NCBI GenBank assembly: GCA_900315525.1
Contig: OMZO01000003.1
Span: 1-64,000, forward strand
Length of the DNA stretch: 64,000 nt
Source: an uncultured Prevotella sp.
GTDB taxonomy: Bacteria > Bacteroidota > Bacteroidia > Bacteroidales > Bacteroidaceae
Direction: 5' to 3'
The notes under the pieces are model-generated. The model saw only the letters and a list, made by a program, of their open reading frames with translations, was not told where the DNA came from and did no database searches. The position numbers and the translations under genes were made by a program. Shown piece by piece: positions 33,216-43,700 of the stretch; within the stretch, counting starts at the first letter, position 1, and every line of letters begins with the position of its first letter.

Positions 33216-34711
33216 TGCTGATTCATTTTACGTAATAAGTTGGCATAGCCCTCGCGATCGCCAGTCAGCATATAGTAGGCTACCAGATATTCATAGGCAA
33301 GACGATTGCCGGCGTTGCTGGCAAGGAGGTTCTCGAGCATATCCGGCGTGACGTGGCCACCGAAGTAGAAGTCATCTTTATAAGCCATCTGACGCAAGCG
33401 CCCGTATTCGGGATGTTTGGCAATGGCCTTCTCGTCGCCCAACAGGGGGAGTGTCTCACCGGCCCATTCACGATAGAAAAGAGTCTTTTGCAGCGCCGTG
33501 AGATACTTGCGAGCCACCTCATAGTTGCCGAGAATCAGATTGGTTTGTGCCAGTCGCTTGTAGCAACGGCCACTTTTCTGAAAGTCGAGAATGGCTTCCT
33601 GTGCCTCGAAGACCATTCGCTGAGCAACGGTAATCATACCTAACTGGTAGAAGGCCTCGGAAGTTGGCAAAGGACTGATGGCATCGGTTCCGAAATCGGG
33701 TAGGAGACCTGCGATGCCGTTTTGATTGTAGTCGAACAGATGTTTGGTGAGCATGCCGTGCATCGCCAGCCCCAGATTCTGTACTGTCACGCCGATTTGG
33801 TTGTTGGGCTTCTCTATGTTGATGGTCTCAAGGATGCGGTTCCATTGTTGGTGACGGGCCATGAAGTCATAATGCATCACCTTCTCAGCTTTGAAGTTGC
33901 TGTTTTTCCAGACAAGTCCTCCCATGCCAATCGCTACCAGCGCAAAAGAGCAAAGCGCAGCCACGATGCTATCAGACGAATTCCAATGACTCAATAAGCG
34001 GGCTGCTAATGCCAGAATGAAGACAGACAAAGACGCAGCCCATAGCAGCACTGGAATGTCTGTCGGGTAGCGATAGTAATGGATGCCGAACCACAGATTA
34101 TTGGCTGGCACTGGGAGATAATATGCCAATATGACCAGCATGATGGCTAAAAGCACAAACACACTGTAATACCAGACAGAGTGTCTGGGGTGGGGAGACA
34201 GCAAGAGGAAGCATACCACGCAAATCGGGCCTACCATCCAATAGAGCACAGGGATGGCGGCAATGAGCAGGATGCGTCGTATCCAACCGTCACTTAAATG
34301 ACTGAACAGACAAGCGGCAAGGAGCGTGAGCAGTACGGCCCAGACGCCTCCCAGCAGCGCGTTCTCATCGAGCAGGAAGAGCCAGAGCAGAAATGCAGGT
34401 ACGAAGCTCAACCCACACCACGGTCCCTGAGCCTGTCGAAGGGATAGAAGCGTCAGTAGCTGTACTGCTGAGAGCAGAACTGCAATGATCAGTGCGCCCA
34501 CCCATGCATACAGGAAGAACTGCGTCGAGAAGCGTCCCAGCAGGTCGGAAATGCCACCTGGTAGTTTGATGATATCCCATACGTAGGTGCTGTCGAAGAG
34601 GAAAAGCTGGAACTGCTCCTGATAATGCAGATGATGCGGGTATGCCAGTCCGAAGAAGAGGAGGACTGCCACACCGAAAAGGAGCGTATATATATAATGT
34701 ATATGTTTCAT
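33212..34711 (-). CDS. Polytopic membrane protein, DUF6057-like (copy B)
   Basis: A 499-residue protein with about nine or ten hydrophobic helices in its first 280 residues (for example IYTLLFGVAVLLFFGLAY and AWVGALIIAVLLSAVQLLTL). A soluble, helical, TPR-like C-terminal part follows, containing YKRLAQTNLILGNYEVARKYL and RQMAYKDDFYFGG. I associate it with the family labelled DUF6057 from memory, with moderate confidence. It pairs with the downstream CxxCH lipoprotein and is a paralogue in layout of the 36224-38032 gene. An in-frame REP-like palindrome lies at 34423-34444 and encodes LRQAQGP. There is no catalytic motif. Confidence 0.7.
   Translation of the reverse strand: MKHIHYIYTLLFGVAVLLFFGLAYPHHLHYQEQFQLFLFDSTYVWDIIKLPGGISDLLGRFSTQFFLYAWVGALIIAVLLSAVQLLTLLSLRQAQGPWCGLSFVPAFLLWLFLLDENALLGGVWAVLLTLLAACLFSHLSDGWIRRILLIAAIPVLYWMVGPICVVCFLLLSPHPRHSVWYYSVFVLLAIMLVILAYYLPVPANNLWFGIHYYRYPTDIPVLLWAASLSVFILALAARLLSHWNSSDSIVAALCSFALVAIGMGGLVWKNSNFKAEKVMHYDFMARHQQWNRILETINIEKPNNQIGVTVQNLGLAMHGMLTKHLFDYNQNGIAGLLPDFGTDAISPLPTSEAFYQLGMITVAQRMVFEAQEAILDFQKSGRCYKRLAQTNLILGNYEVARKYLTALQKTLFYREWAGETLPLLGDEKAIAKHPEYGRLRQMAYKDDFYFGGHVTPDMLENLLASNAGNRLAYEYLVAYYMLTGDREGYANLLRKMNQQ
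34423..34444 (-). repeat. REP-like palindrome inside a coding sequence (LRQAQGP)
   Basis: The minus strand reads CCCTTCGACAGGCTCAGGGA within this span, a palindromic word found scattered in many bacterial genomes. It lies in frame in the membrane-protein gene and is translated as SLRQAQGP in a loop after the second hydrophobic segment. Paralogue copy A has no equivalent. Confidence 0.7.
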
Positions 34712-34716
34712 TCAAA

Positions 34717-36216
34717 CTACTTGTCGAATACCTTGCTAAACTCGTTGACACTGATCGTGACGGGCTCTATCATGAACTCCGGGCGGTTATAACTCTTCAG
34801 CAGGAAGGTATTATGCTCTGGATCCTCCTGCGGCAACATAAAGGCTTTTTCTGCCTTTCCATCGTGGAAGTATGCGAAATATACACGGCAGAAGTTGCCA
34901 TCCTCGCGGCGGCTGGCGACCATGATCCAATGTCCGTTACTCGACCATGAGGGATAACTGTCAGGACGGCCTTCGCTGTTCACCTTTGTCATATCGAGGG
35001 ATTGTGTCAAAGGGAGTTCCTGGTCAAGTGACATACAGGCGATGTCGCCGTCGTTGTGCCTGATATGGAAACATCCGTACTGCCCTATGGCAAAGAGGAT
35101 ATAATGCCCATCGGGACTAATGCGAGGCAACGTGACGCTCTTGTCAATGGAGGCAGCATCAAATACCAATTCTTCATCACCGAAGCCATGCGTCGCCACA
35201 TCGAACGAACGGCGATAGAGGTTGTACTGCACCTTCGGATAGGTGGTCCTGATATCCTTGTCGCGCATCTCTTCAGGCAGCGGAACAGACTTGCAGTAGT
35301 AGAGGTACTTGCCATCAGGCGACCACGTGGGATACACCTCCAGCAGGGTGGAGTCGTTGCTGACCACCTGCACTGAGTCGGTCTCCACGTCGTAGAGAAT
35401 CAGGTCGCTTTTCAAGTCATAGACCTCAATCTTGTTGGGGTTCTGCGTATGGAACGCCTGACGCGTCAAGTTAGTTGAGAAGGCCACCAACTTGGCTGTG
35501 GGATGCCAGGAAGGATAGACACCTCCGGAGATGGTATAGTCGCGCTTCATATTCACTCTCGATACCTTGCCGTCGTTCACGATGACAGTACCAGCATTAG
35601 ACAGACGCACGTGGAAGAGCATGTTGTCGGTCTTGTAGTTCTGATAGCTGTGGCAGTTGATGCACTGCCCCTTCGCCCTGTCATTCATGGTGATCTCATT
35701 ATTGAAAATCTGAGTCTCTTCGAAAGAGGTGAGGTTGCGCTGGGCAATCTCCATGAAACTCCAAGCGACATACGAGGGCTCTATGAGGCGATACGAAATA
35801 TAATCGTCGATAGGTTCTTGGGCTACATAGATATTAAAGGGCGTGAACGACAGCCATTCATCGTCTTTCTTCTGTCCCCAGACTTCCACCTTGATGCTCT
35901 TGCCCTTCGCAGTATTGAGCATGTCATGCCACTCTGATTCGGGTATCTGTACTTTTAACCCATCTCCGTATGTCTCTTGTTGGCCATCAGGTGTGCTGAT
36001 ACGTGCCACACAGGCATTGAACTCTTCTGCAGGAAGCATAAAATTGAGTGGCGCGATGTTGTAAGGCACCGTGACATTGCAATAGTCGGGGAAGATGGCC
36101 GGAAGGCTCTTAGCCTCTTTGGATGAAGAAGGCACATCGGGGTGACCTGCACACGATGTCAGAATCAGGCAAGCCACAGCTACAAGCATTAAATATGGAT
36201 GGATATATCTTTTCAT
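34717..36216 (-). CDS. Propeller-like lipoprotein with CxxCH motif (copy A)
   Basis: A 499-residue lipoprotein. I place the start at the ATG at 36216, which gives signal MKRYIHPYLMLVAVACLILT and lipobox Cys22. The longer frame to 36318 overlaps the upstream gene and lacks a signal at its N-terminus. The conserved block SLPAIFPDYCNVTVPYNIAPL is near residue 37 onward. The haem motif is Cys185-I-N-Cys188-His189. Propeller strands include YPSWHPTAKLVAFSTN, YPTWSPDGKYLYYC, LPRISPDGHYILFAIG and YPSWSSNGHWIMVAS. It lies 7 bp after the copy A membrane gene and 5 bp before the copy B membrane gene. Function is unknown. Confidence 0.75.
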   Translation of the reverse strand: MKRYIHPYLMLVAVACLILTSCAGHPDVPSSSKEAKSLPAIFPDYCNVTVPYNIAPLNFMLPAEEFNACVARISTPDGQQETYGDGLKVQIPESEWHDMLNTAKGKSIKVEVWGQKKDDEWLSFTPFNIYVAQEPIDDYISYRLIEPSYVAWSFMEIAQRNLTSFEETQIFNNEITMNDRAKGQCINCHSYQNYKTDNMLFHVRLSNAGTVIVNDGKVSRVNMKRDYTISGGVYPSWHPTAKLVAFSTNLTRQAFHTQNPNKIEVYDLKSDLILYDVETDSVQVVSNDSTLLEVYPTWSPDGKYLYYCKSVPLPEEMRDKDIRTTYPKVQYNLYRRSFDVATHGFGDEELVFDAASIDKSVTLPRISPDGHYILFAIGQYGCFHIRHNDGDIACMSLDQELPLTQSLDMTKVNSEGRPDSYPSWSSNGHWIMVASRREDGNFCRVYFAYFHDGKAEKAFMLPQEDPEHNTFLLKSYNRPEFMIEPVTISVNEFSKVFDK

Positions 36217-36223
36217 TGTCTTG

Positions 36224-38032
36224 TTATGATTGCACTTCATGATCTTTCCTGTCAACGATATTAGAATATTGCCTTCCGAAGAAGTAGTAATACCAATAAG
36301 TGTCTCCCCATTCTCCACTCATTTGTTCTGCTACCTGTCCAATGGTCTTTCCTGGCTTTACCAGTTTTGCCATCGCTTCTGAGAACTTTTTGTAGCGATA
36401 GAAAATAGTCTCCTCCACAGGTATCATCATGCGTTTTTCTTCGGGAGCTTTATCCATGAAAAGAATATAAGCCTCCTGTGCATGCATAGGGAAGTCCTCG
36501 CCATCGTGCATTTTCAAATACTTGCGGAGCGACGGCCAGAATTGGTGTGAGTCGCAACGTAACATAGAATAGAATAACGCCTGTTCTGAAGCCACTTTAT
36601 TGTCAACTCCATACCAAAGACTGATACTGTTTATTATATAGCTATCGGTATTCTCAACGCCTGAGAGTTCATCGGGGTAGGCATTTTTAAGTTCATTGAC
36701 TTTTTGTGCTACCGGAGCTGGCTGCCAATTGCCGTAAAACGGATGATGATGTAACAGGGTGGTATAACGTTCCAATAGTTCCTTGTCTCCTGTAGCCTGT
36801 GCACAGCGGGATAACATTTTCAGATAGAAAGGCGAGAAGCCTGTCTGTATGCCCATTTCGAAATTCAGACGAATGGCTTCATTAATCATGCCGTAATTAT
36901 AATATACCAAAGGCGATGCGATGGACAATAGGGAAACGTGTATAGAATCGGGGTTATTGATAGGATAGCTGATGTTACCCGTCTTAAACGAACGATCTAG
37001 TAATCCGCCTTCATTCATCAAGGCTATGTTCTTGAGAAATACCATCGTGGTAGTTGGCTCTTTATTTTCTTCTATCAGATGAAGCACCTCTTTCCAATTG
37101 TCGTCCGAAGCATGACGCACCATGCACATCTCGTCGATATAGTTTTTATCATGGAACATGAATGACAAAGTAAAGATGATGCCTGCTACAGCACTTATCA
37201 CTGGAATGAATGACTTATTGAGAAAACGGGCACATAGCGGAATGAGTACAGAGACGGCACCAAGCACCAAGAACGGGATTGTGAGATGCTCGCAATTGTC
37301 GAGTGGAGTTGCGAAGCGAGGCAAGCCTGCCAGCATGACATCATCGAATTTCAAATTCGAATATAGTTGAGTATGCCAGATGCTGGCGGTAAAGATAAGT
37401 AGGATAATGCCCAATAACTCGCGCCAGGTAGGTTTTTCATATACCATTAGACAAAGTAAGAAAAGCATGGCGAACCATCCGAGTACCGGATAGATGGCAA
37501 AGGCCAGCACATACCAAGCAAGATTCCATTTGCGCGGGGTGCAGCGTGCCGCCCACAGGAGCAGCAGCATGACGAGATAACCTACCGACTGTGAGAACCA
37601 ATAGCCTCTGATGGTGTATATATAGATCCAATAGCCCAAATCTACCACCGATGTGAGCAGACAAGCAACAGGCAAGAGCATTAGCGCGGAGACTCTTCCC
37701 TGTAACTGGAATGCTTTGACTCCCACTAAGAAAATCAGTATCCAGATAGCCACGAGTACGGCAGAGCCCAAGGCAGGATAATAGAAAAGCTGTGTCAGCC
37801 AGGCGCCTACATACTGCATCAGGCCGAATGGCTTTTGCATGAGTGTGTGGAAGAAAGGTGTTCCGGAGATGAATTCGGAACGGTCGTGTGCTGTATAGAA
37901 TACCTCCTGGTTAATATATAATGTATAAATGGTAAATAAGACGAACACCAGCAAGTTTACATAGAGAAAGGCTGACTCAATTAAATGAGTCAGCCTATTA
38001 TTGTCAACTAATAAGGAATGATTATTCCTCAT
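36224..38032 (-). CDS. Polytopic membrane protein, DUF6057-like (copy A)
   Basis: A 602-residue protein with a long hydrophobic N-terminal half, including LYVNLLVFVLFTIYTLYI (about 23-40), VGYLVMLLLLWAAR, LGIILLIFTASIW and VISAVAGIIFTLSFMF (about 280-295). The C-terminal half is soluble and TPR-like (MINEAIRLNFEMG, YLKMLSRCAQATGDKELLERY). The fold and layout match the protein at 33212-34711, though the two are quite diverged and this one is about 100 residues longer. The start overlaps the upstream lipoprotein gene by 11 bp. It is followed by its CxxCH lipoprotein partner. The codons are AT-richer than those of PUL 1. Confidence 0.7.
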   Translation of the reverse strand: MRNNHSLLVDNNRLTHLIESAFLYVNLLVFVLFTIYTLYINQEVFYTAHDRSEFISGTPFFHTLMQKPFGLMQYVGAWLTQLFYYPALGSAVLVAIWILIFLVGVKAFQLQGRVSALMLLPVACLLTSVVDLGYWIYIYTIRGYWFSQSVGYLVMLLLLWAARCTPRKWNLAWYVLAFAIYPVLGWFAMLFLLCLMVYEKPTWRELLGIILLIFTASIWHTQLYSNLKFDDVMLAGLPRFATPLDNCEHLTIPFLVLGAVSVLIPLCARFLNKSFIPVISAVAGIIFTLSFMFHDKNYIDEMCMVRHASDDNWKEVLHLIEENKEPTTTMVFLKNIALMNEGGLLDRSFKTGNISYPINNPDSIHVSLLSIASPLVYYNYGMINEAIRLNFEMGIQTGFSPFYLKMLSRCAQATGDKELLERYTTLLHHHPFYGNWQPAPVAQKVNELKNAYPDELSGVENTDSYIINSISLWYGVDNKVASEQALFYSMLRCDSHQFWPSLRKYLKMHDGEDFPMHAQEAYILFMDKAPEEKRMMIPVEETIFYRYKKFSEAMAKLVKPGKTIGQVAEQMSGEWGDTYWYYYFFGRQYSNIVDRKDHEVQS

Positions 38033-38813
38033 AGTAAATAGACTTGATTGTTACAGAGCCACGAGTCATCAGAAGAGTCAAGTCTCTGCTCCTAGATCTT
38101 CCCTCTGCATCAGCTTTATTGCTATGAGCACACCAGTCTGCCATATCCTGCGTGATTGGAAGTTCCCACAGACCATTTTTTGGCTCGATGGGAACGTTGT
38201 CTGCAAATACAGGATCCCACCAACCTGTCATAATGCGTACAGTAACACCTACATCACTAACACCATCACCCCAGATGAACGGGCCCGGTTGAACGTCTGT
38301 AATCTCAAAGATAAGAGTCTTGAGGCCAAAGTAAACTTCATCAGAAAGATATGGCATGTACTTACCTTCAGTATCGCTAAAACGTCCTGCTCCTGCATCA
38401 CCAGAAGGGAGAACGAATGCTGGCTGAGTTGCCGGATCCTTACCATAGATGAAAATCTGCTCGAGTTTTTCTGTGGTTTCCTCGCAAGAAACTTGATAAT
38501 CAGCAGAGAGTTCGGTACCATCAGGACAAAGAGCTGTCAACTTAATGGCATAGTTACCAAGTTTCATCTTCTTCTTCGCATAGTTACTAAGGAAATCCTT
38601 ACCATCGATCGTCCACTTTGCATTGACAGGAGCAGAGGTCTTACAGGTAATGACGTTACCATTCTTTCCGCTGGCTGCCTTGTCAACAGTGACACTAGAC
38701 ATCGCCTTAAGTTCGTCAACAGTGATGTGACCGTCATTCTTGATATCCTCATGAGTAGGATCGCAAGCAAAGAGCGTACATACTGCGGCAAAAACCAAAA
38801 ATATTTTTTTCAT
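38022..38813 (-). CDS. PUL 2 surface lipoprotein, unassigned
   Basis: A 263-residue lipoprotein (lipobox LFAC, Cys17). The first part (about 30-130) looks like Ig/PKD-type beta strands (NAKWTIDGKDFLSNYAKKK, GNYAIKLTALCPDGTELS). The second part (about 140-260) is a beta-rich domain with many aromatic residues (PGPFIWGDGVSD, MTGWWDPVFADN), of the kind found in SusE/SusF-like surface glycan-binding proteins. It lies directly after SusD, the usual place for such a protein. I infer ligand binding at the cell surface; no family is recognised. It overlaps the copy A membrane-protein start. Confidence 0.65.
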   Translation of the reverse strand: MKKIFLVFAAVCTLFACDPTHEDIKNDGHITVDELKAMSSVTVDKAASGKNGNVITCKTSAPVNAKWTIDGKDFLSNYAKKKMKLGNYAIKLTALCPDGTELSADYQVSCEETTEKLEQIFIYGKDPATQPAFVLPSGDAGAGRFSDTEGKYMPYLSDEVYFGLKTLIFEITDVQPGPFIWGDGVSDVGVTVRIMTGWWDPVFADNVPIEPKNGLWELPITQDMADWCAHSNKADAEGRSRSRDLTLLMTRGSVTIKSIYYEE

Positions 38814-38833
38814 ATTGATTACTAATTAAAACA

Positions 38834-40771
38834 TTAATAAAGTGTAACATATTGTGTTTCTGGATCAGCAGCATTCCAACCGTCATTCTGCTTGATCTTA
38901 CCCACACTCAGATTAATCTGATTCTGAGGCTTAGCCAAGAAACCATCAGTAGCGGCATAACGCTTAGCCCAAGAACTAGTCATGTGGTGCATTGCGACTT
39001 TACTACCCTTATTGCCACGTACAACAATCATCTTTCCATCCTGTGCCTGGAGCGCTTTAGCTGCTAATGAACCCTCGCCAGCGCCCTTGCCAGACCAACG
39101 ACGCAAATCGTTGAAACGAAGTCCCTCGAAAGCAAACTCCCAACGGCGCTCATCCTGAACAGCCTTCAAAGAGTATGGTGTCGTAGGTACACCTGCACGA
39201 GTCTGAACCTCATTCATGTAAATTGCATTACCCGTGAGCTCAGTGAGCATCAGAAGAACGTCGGCATAACGCATCAAGTAGTAATCCTCGAAGTTGTCAC
39301 CCTGCATACTGTTCTCCAGTGAACTCTTCTCAAAACCAGGAGCGAAGTCCCACCAAGGAGCGAGAGAGGTACCACTAGCTTCAACAGTGACAGCATTATA
39401 CTTCTTCACAGCATAGCCAGATTCCTCACAGTCATCCTTCTCAAAAGAATAATCATCGAGCTCATTTTCACAGTCGATCAAAGAGCCGAGCTTACGGATG
39501 TCGCTGTAATTACCTTGCGTCTCTGCATATGACCAGTCGTCCCAGAGGTTGCATGATGGAGTACCCTGACCCCAACCCTGATTGAATGGATATGTATGAG
39601 CAACATCACCATTCGTACCATTACAACGCAGACCCCAAAATACTGATACATAGTTGCAATACATACGAGAGGTAGAATAGAAGTTACTAGGAATAGCCCA
39701 CTTAGAAGCATTCATATACTGAATCTGGAAGAGCTCCTCAGTATTGCCGTTACCCATGCCAGGCATATCGAAGCACAGGTCACGTGGCATGTCAGCAATA
39801 AAGGCATAACCATGAGTACCTTCTTTATTGCCTGTACCATCCTCATTGTCGTGAGCTTCATCCCATACCATACTATTAGAGTACTGCCAGAGTGAACGGA
39901 AATCCTTACAAAGCTTGTAACCGCCATTTGAAACGATGTCCTCAAGCCCCTTGATAACGTCAGCCTGTGAAACAGAAGTCACATCGCAACCCTCCTGCTT
40001 GATAGCCTCACCATTGCGGTCATTGAGGGCAATAGTAGGAGCTGAGCCACCAGCAAGCTCGCCTACTTTCTTATAGAAGCCTGCCCAGAACATGTAAGCA
40101 CGTGCGAGGAATGCCTCTGCAACGAACTTGTTAGCATGGCCATCACCTCTTCCTCTGGTTGTACCCATGAGGTTCTTTGCAGAAACGAAATCAGCAATAA
40201 TCTGAGGATAGATGACATCCTCTGCACTCACCTGCTCCTCCATCTCTGGAGTAACGTCAGATTTGGTGATAAGAGGTATATCACCATAGAGCTGAGTAAG
40301 CCAAAGATTATAGAGACCGCGCATGAAGAATCCTTCGCCCAAAAGCTGAGCACGCAGAGCCTTTTCACTTTCAAGCCAAGTAAAGTTGTCGATGGTTTCA
40401 ATCAGGTCATTGCAACGCTTAATACCACCATACATGGTAACAAATGGGCTTTCCCACTGATTTACATTCATCTCCACGAGATGATGCATAGCCTTTACTT
40501 TATTGTCCTGCAGGCCACCACTTCCGTAGCAGTTGTCAGACATAATCTCCCACCAATACATGGGGAATGTGGTATCGGAATCACCGCCACCCATCACATT
40601 CATAAGACTGTAAATACCTGCAAGCTCAGCCTCAACGTCTCCAGATTTACCAGGGAAGGTACTCTTAGTCATCTCGGTCTTACGTGGATCGGTGTCCAGC
40701 ATGTCGTCACAAGACGTAAACAAGGTTGCTATTGATAAAACAGTCAACACTGATAATATATATTTCTTCAT
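38834..40771 (-). CDS. SusD/RagB surface glycan-binding lipoprotein, PUL 2
   Basis: A 645-residue SusD-family lipoprotein (lipobox FTSC, Cys20; DDMLDTDPRKTEMTKSTF follows). Helical TPR-like segments are seen at IKRCNDLIETIDNF and LLGEGFFMRGLYNLWLTQLYG (core FFMRGLYNLWLTQLYGDIPL). The end has the usual RRWEFAFEGLRFNDLRRW motif. It is diverged from the PUL 1 SusD, so the loci probably bind different glycans. It lies 15 bp after SusC. Confidence 0.95.
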   Translation of the reverse strand: MKKYILSVLTVLSIATLFTSCDDMLDTDPRKTEMTKSTFPGKSGDVEAELAGIYSLMNVMGGGDSDTTFPMYWWEIMSDNCYGSGGLQDNKVKAMHHLVEMNVNQWESPFVTMYGGIKRCNDLIETIDNFTWLESEKALRAQLLGEGFFMRGLYNLWLTQLYGDIPLITKSDVTPEMEEQVSAEDVIYPQIIADFVSAKNLMGTTRGRGDGHANKFVAEAFLARAYMFWAGFYKKVGELAGGSAPTIALNDRNGEAIKQEGCDVTSVSQADVIKGLEDIVSNGGYKLCKDFRSLWQYSNSMVWDEAHDNEDGTGNKEGTHGYAFIADMPRDLCFDMPGMGNGNTEELFQIQYMNASKWAIPSNFYSTSRMYCNYVSVFWGLRCNGTNGDVAHTYPFNQGWGQGTPSCNLWDDWSYAETQGNYSDIRKLGSLIDCENELDDYSFEKDDCEESGYAVKKYNAVTVEASGTSLAPWWDFAPGFEKSSLENSMQGDNFEDYYLMRYADVLLMLTELTGNAIYMNEVQTRAGVPTTPYSLKAVQDERRWEFAFEGLRFNDLRRWSGKGAGEGSLAAKALQAQDGKMIVVRGNKGSKVAMHHMTSSWAKRYAATDGFLAKPQNQINLSVGKIKQNDGWNAADPETQYVTLY

Positions 40772-40786
40772 AATTTATAAATCGAA

Positions 40787-43700
40787 TTAGAATTTAATAC
40801 TTGCACCAACCAGATAAGTACGAGCGGTTGGGTAAAGACCAAGGTCAATACCAGATGCCCAGCTATTACCACCAGCAGAATTACCTATCTCAGGATCGAG
40901 ACCAGTGTAGCCGGTGAAGGTGATGAGGTTCTGAGCCTGAACATAGAGACGGAGCTGCTGCAGTGGGCAAGACTTCCAAAGATGCTTGAAGTCGTAACCA
41001 AGCGTTACGGTCTTGATCTTGAAGTAGTCTGCATCTTCCATATAGCGGGTAGATACCCAGATTGTATTATTAGAACCTGTAGCATCAATACGTGGCTGGT
41101 CGTTTGAAGTGCCCTCACCATGCCAACGATTCAGGATTGTAGTATCGTAGTTCTGGTAAGGATTGTCACCGAATGAACGATAGGAACGCATGATCTGCTG
41201 ACCGAATGCACCGGCACCGTTGACAGCGAAGTCGAAACCTTTCCATGAACAGCCGAGGTTAATACCAAGGGTCACATCCGGATTAGGATTACCAATCTCA
41301 TGACGGTCGCTGTTTTCACCTTCTGCGTAGGTAATCACGCCATCACCATTCCAGTCATCCCAGATGCAATCACCAGGTTGTGCAGTGTTAAGAACGGCCT
41401 TACCGGCTGCACGTGCCTCATCAATCTGTTCCTGATTCTGCCAGATACCGCTGTATGACATACCATAGAAATAACCGATAGGCTTGCCTTCCTCAGCACG
41501 ATAGACATACTCTGTACCCTGTGAGAGAACACCGCTCGGACCATTAATATAGTGGTTATCGTTAGCGATACGGGTTACCTTGTTCTTATTGGTAGCAAAG
41601 TTTACGCTGGCATTGTAACGGAAGTCCTTGCCAATCTGGTCGTTCCAAGAGAGAGCGAGCTCAATACCTGTATTCTGGACGTCACCACCATTGATGTAAG
41701 CAGGGCTAGTACCGTAGATAGCAATGTGAGGACCTCCGATGAGCCAGTCCTTTGTTGTCTTCTTATACCAGTCGAAGGTTACACCCAGACGGCTGTCGAG
41801 GAAGCGAGCATCGAAACCAAAATCAAGTTGTTCAGAGGTTTCCCAAGTCAATTCGTAGTTAGGCAGGATGTTTGCGTAAGCGCCAGTTTGCGGAGTACCA
41901 CTGGTAGAGGTCGTCATATCAGAACCGAACTTATAGCCATTGTCGCCTGCATCACCTGACTGAGCAACAGTAGCAAGATACTGGTAGGCAGGGATAGAGC
42001 AGTTACCGTTCTGACCCCAAGATGCACGGAGCTTGAAGAAATCCATCCAGCTCTTGGTGCTCTCCAAGAATTTCTCGTTAGTCATCACCCAACCTGCAGA
42101 TACAGACGGGAACACACCCCAACGGTGACCCTTATTGAAGACGCTTGAACCATCATAACGTACTGTTACGGTAGCCATATAAGTCTCGTTCCAGTCCCAG
42201 TTTGCACGACCGAACCAAGAAGCGAGATAGCTCTCGTCAGTTGGCTTGCCAGATATTGTAGCAGCGGTAACACTCTCAAGTTTGAAGTTTGACATATAAG
42301 CAGAATCGAAGCCCTTCAGTGTTGCGAGTTGCTGTCCATACTTAGCAGAGTTAGAGGCAGCGAGGTCTTCACCCCAAGCAGAACTCTGGAAAGTCTGACC
42401 TGCCATCACACTAATCTTGTGACCAGAGATAATAGGAAGATCATAAGTGATAGTGTTCTCAATAGACCAGTTAGAACTCATGTTCTGACTCTGATTACCG
42501 CTGTATGAGTCAACGATAGACGAACCGTTAGCTGGAGAACGTGGCTCGGAATAGCCGCGATATGCACCAGAATACCAGTTGTAGTTAAACTGAGAACGCC
42601 ATCTCAGACCCTTAATAGGCTGAACAGTCATGAAAGCAGTAGTGCTTATGCTGAGACCACGGCTCTCTGCCATAGAGTTGAAACCACCCTTGCTGAGAGC
42701 TTCCCATGGGTTCTTGAATACCTGAGCATTCCAACCTGTACTATAATTATTCCAATTATAATTGTCGCCTTTGTCAGAATACTGTGGCACGAGCGGAGAA
42801 GTCTGAAGTAGGTCGTGGATATAGCTCCAGTACATGCCATCCTCTGCCAAGTCGTGGTTCCTGGTATAACCAATAGAGATGTTCTCACCGATGGTAATAG
42901 CATCGAAGTCCTTAGCTTTCAGAAGCACATGGTCGCTGTTGAGGCGGATGGTGTGACGCTTGTAGTAAGAAGCCTGATCTGCACCCATGATACCTTCATT
43001 ACCGGTATAAGTGTAAGACATGGAGAATTTAGACAACTCAGTACCGCCAGTCAGAGTAACAGAATGGTTCTGCTGCAAAGCATTCTTGTTGATGAAAGCA
43101 TCCCACCAGTCTGTGCCTTCCCAGCCACCCTGTACTTTCTTGTAAATGTCAGCAGGGATATAACGGGTGATGTATTTACCGTCTTTGTCATTACCGGAGA
43201 CCCAGTCCATCTTAGCTCCAGAAGTGTTGAAGCTGTACTCGTCCATGATCATCATATATTGCTGAGCATTGAGCAGCTGTGGACGCTTGTAGGCATTTGA
43301 CCAACCCATAGCACCATTGTAGCTGATCTCAATCTTACCAGCCTTACCCTGCTTAGTGGTCACAAGGATCACACCGTTAGCAGCACGGGCTCCATAGATG
43401 GCTGCCGATGCAGCATCCTTCAAGATGTCGATGCTCTCAATATCGTTAGGGTTGATGCCGTCAAGGTTGCCACCAGCTACACCGTCAATCACATAAAGAG
43501 GTGCAGCGTCACCAGTGGTACCGATACCACGGATATAAACCTTGTATCCCTTACCAGGCTGTGAAGATGCACTGGTAATCTGTACACCAGGCGTGCTTGA
43601 CTGCATGGCTTCGAGGGCGTTGGTGGTGTTCAGCTTGGCGATATCATCACCCTTTACCTGAACCGTTGCACCAGTCACCAACTTTTTCTTCATCGTACCA

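Noticed and set aside
36217-36318. N-terminal extension of the copy A CxxCH lipoprotein
   Set aside because: The extension overlaps the upstream gene and would bury the signal peptide; the ATG at 36216 gives a good lipoprotein signal.
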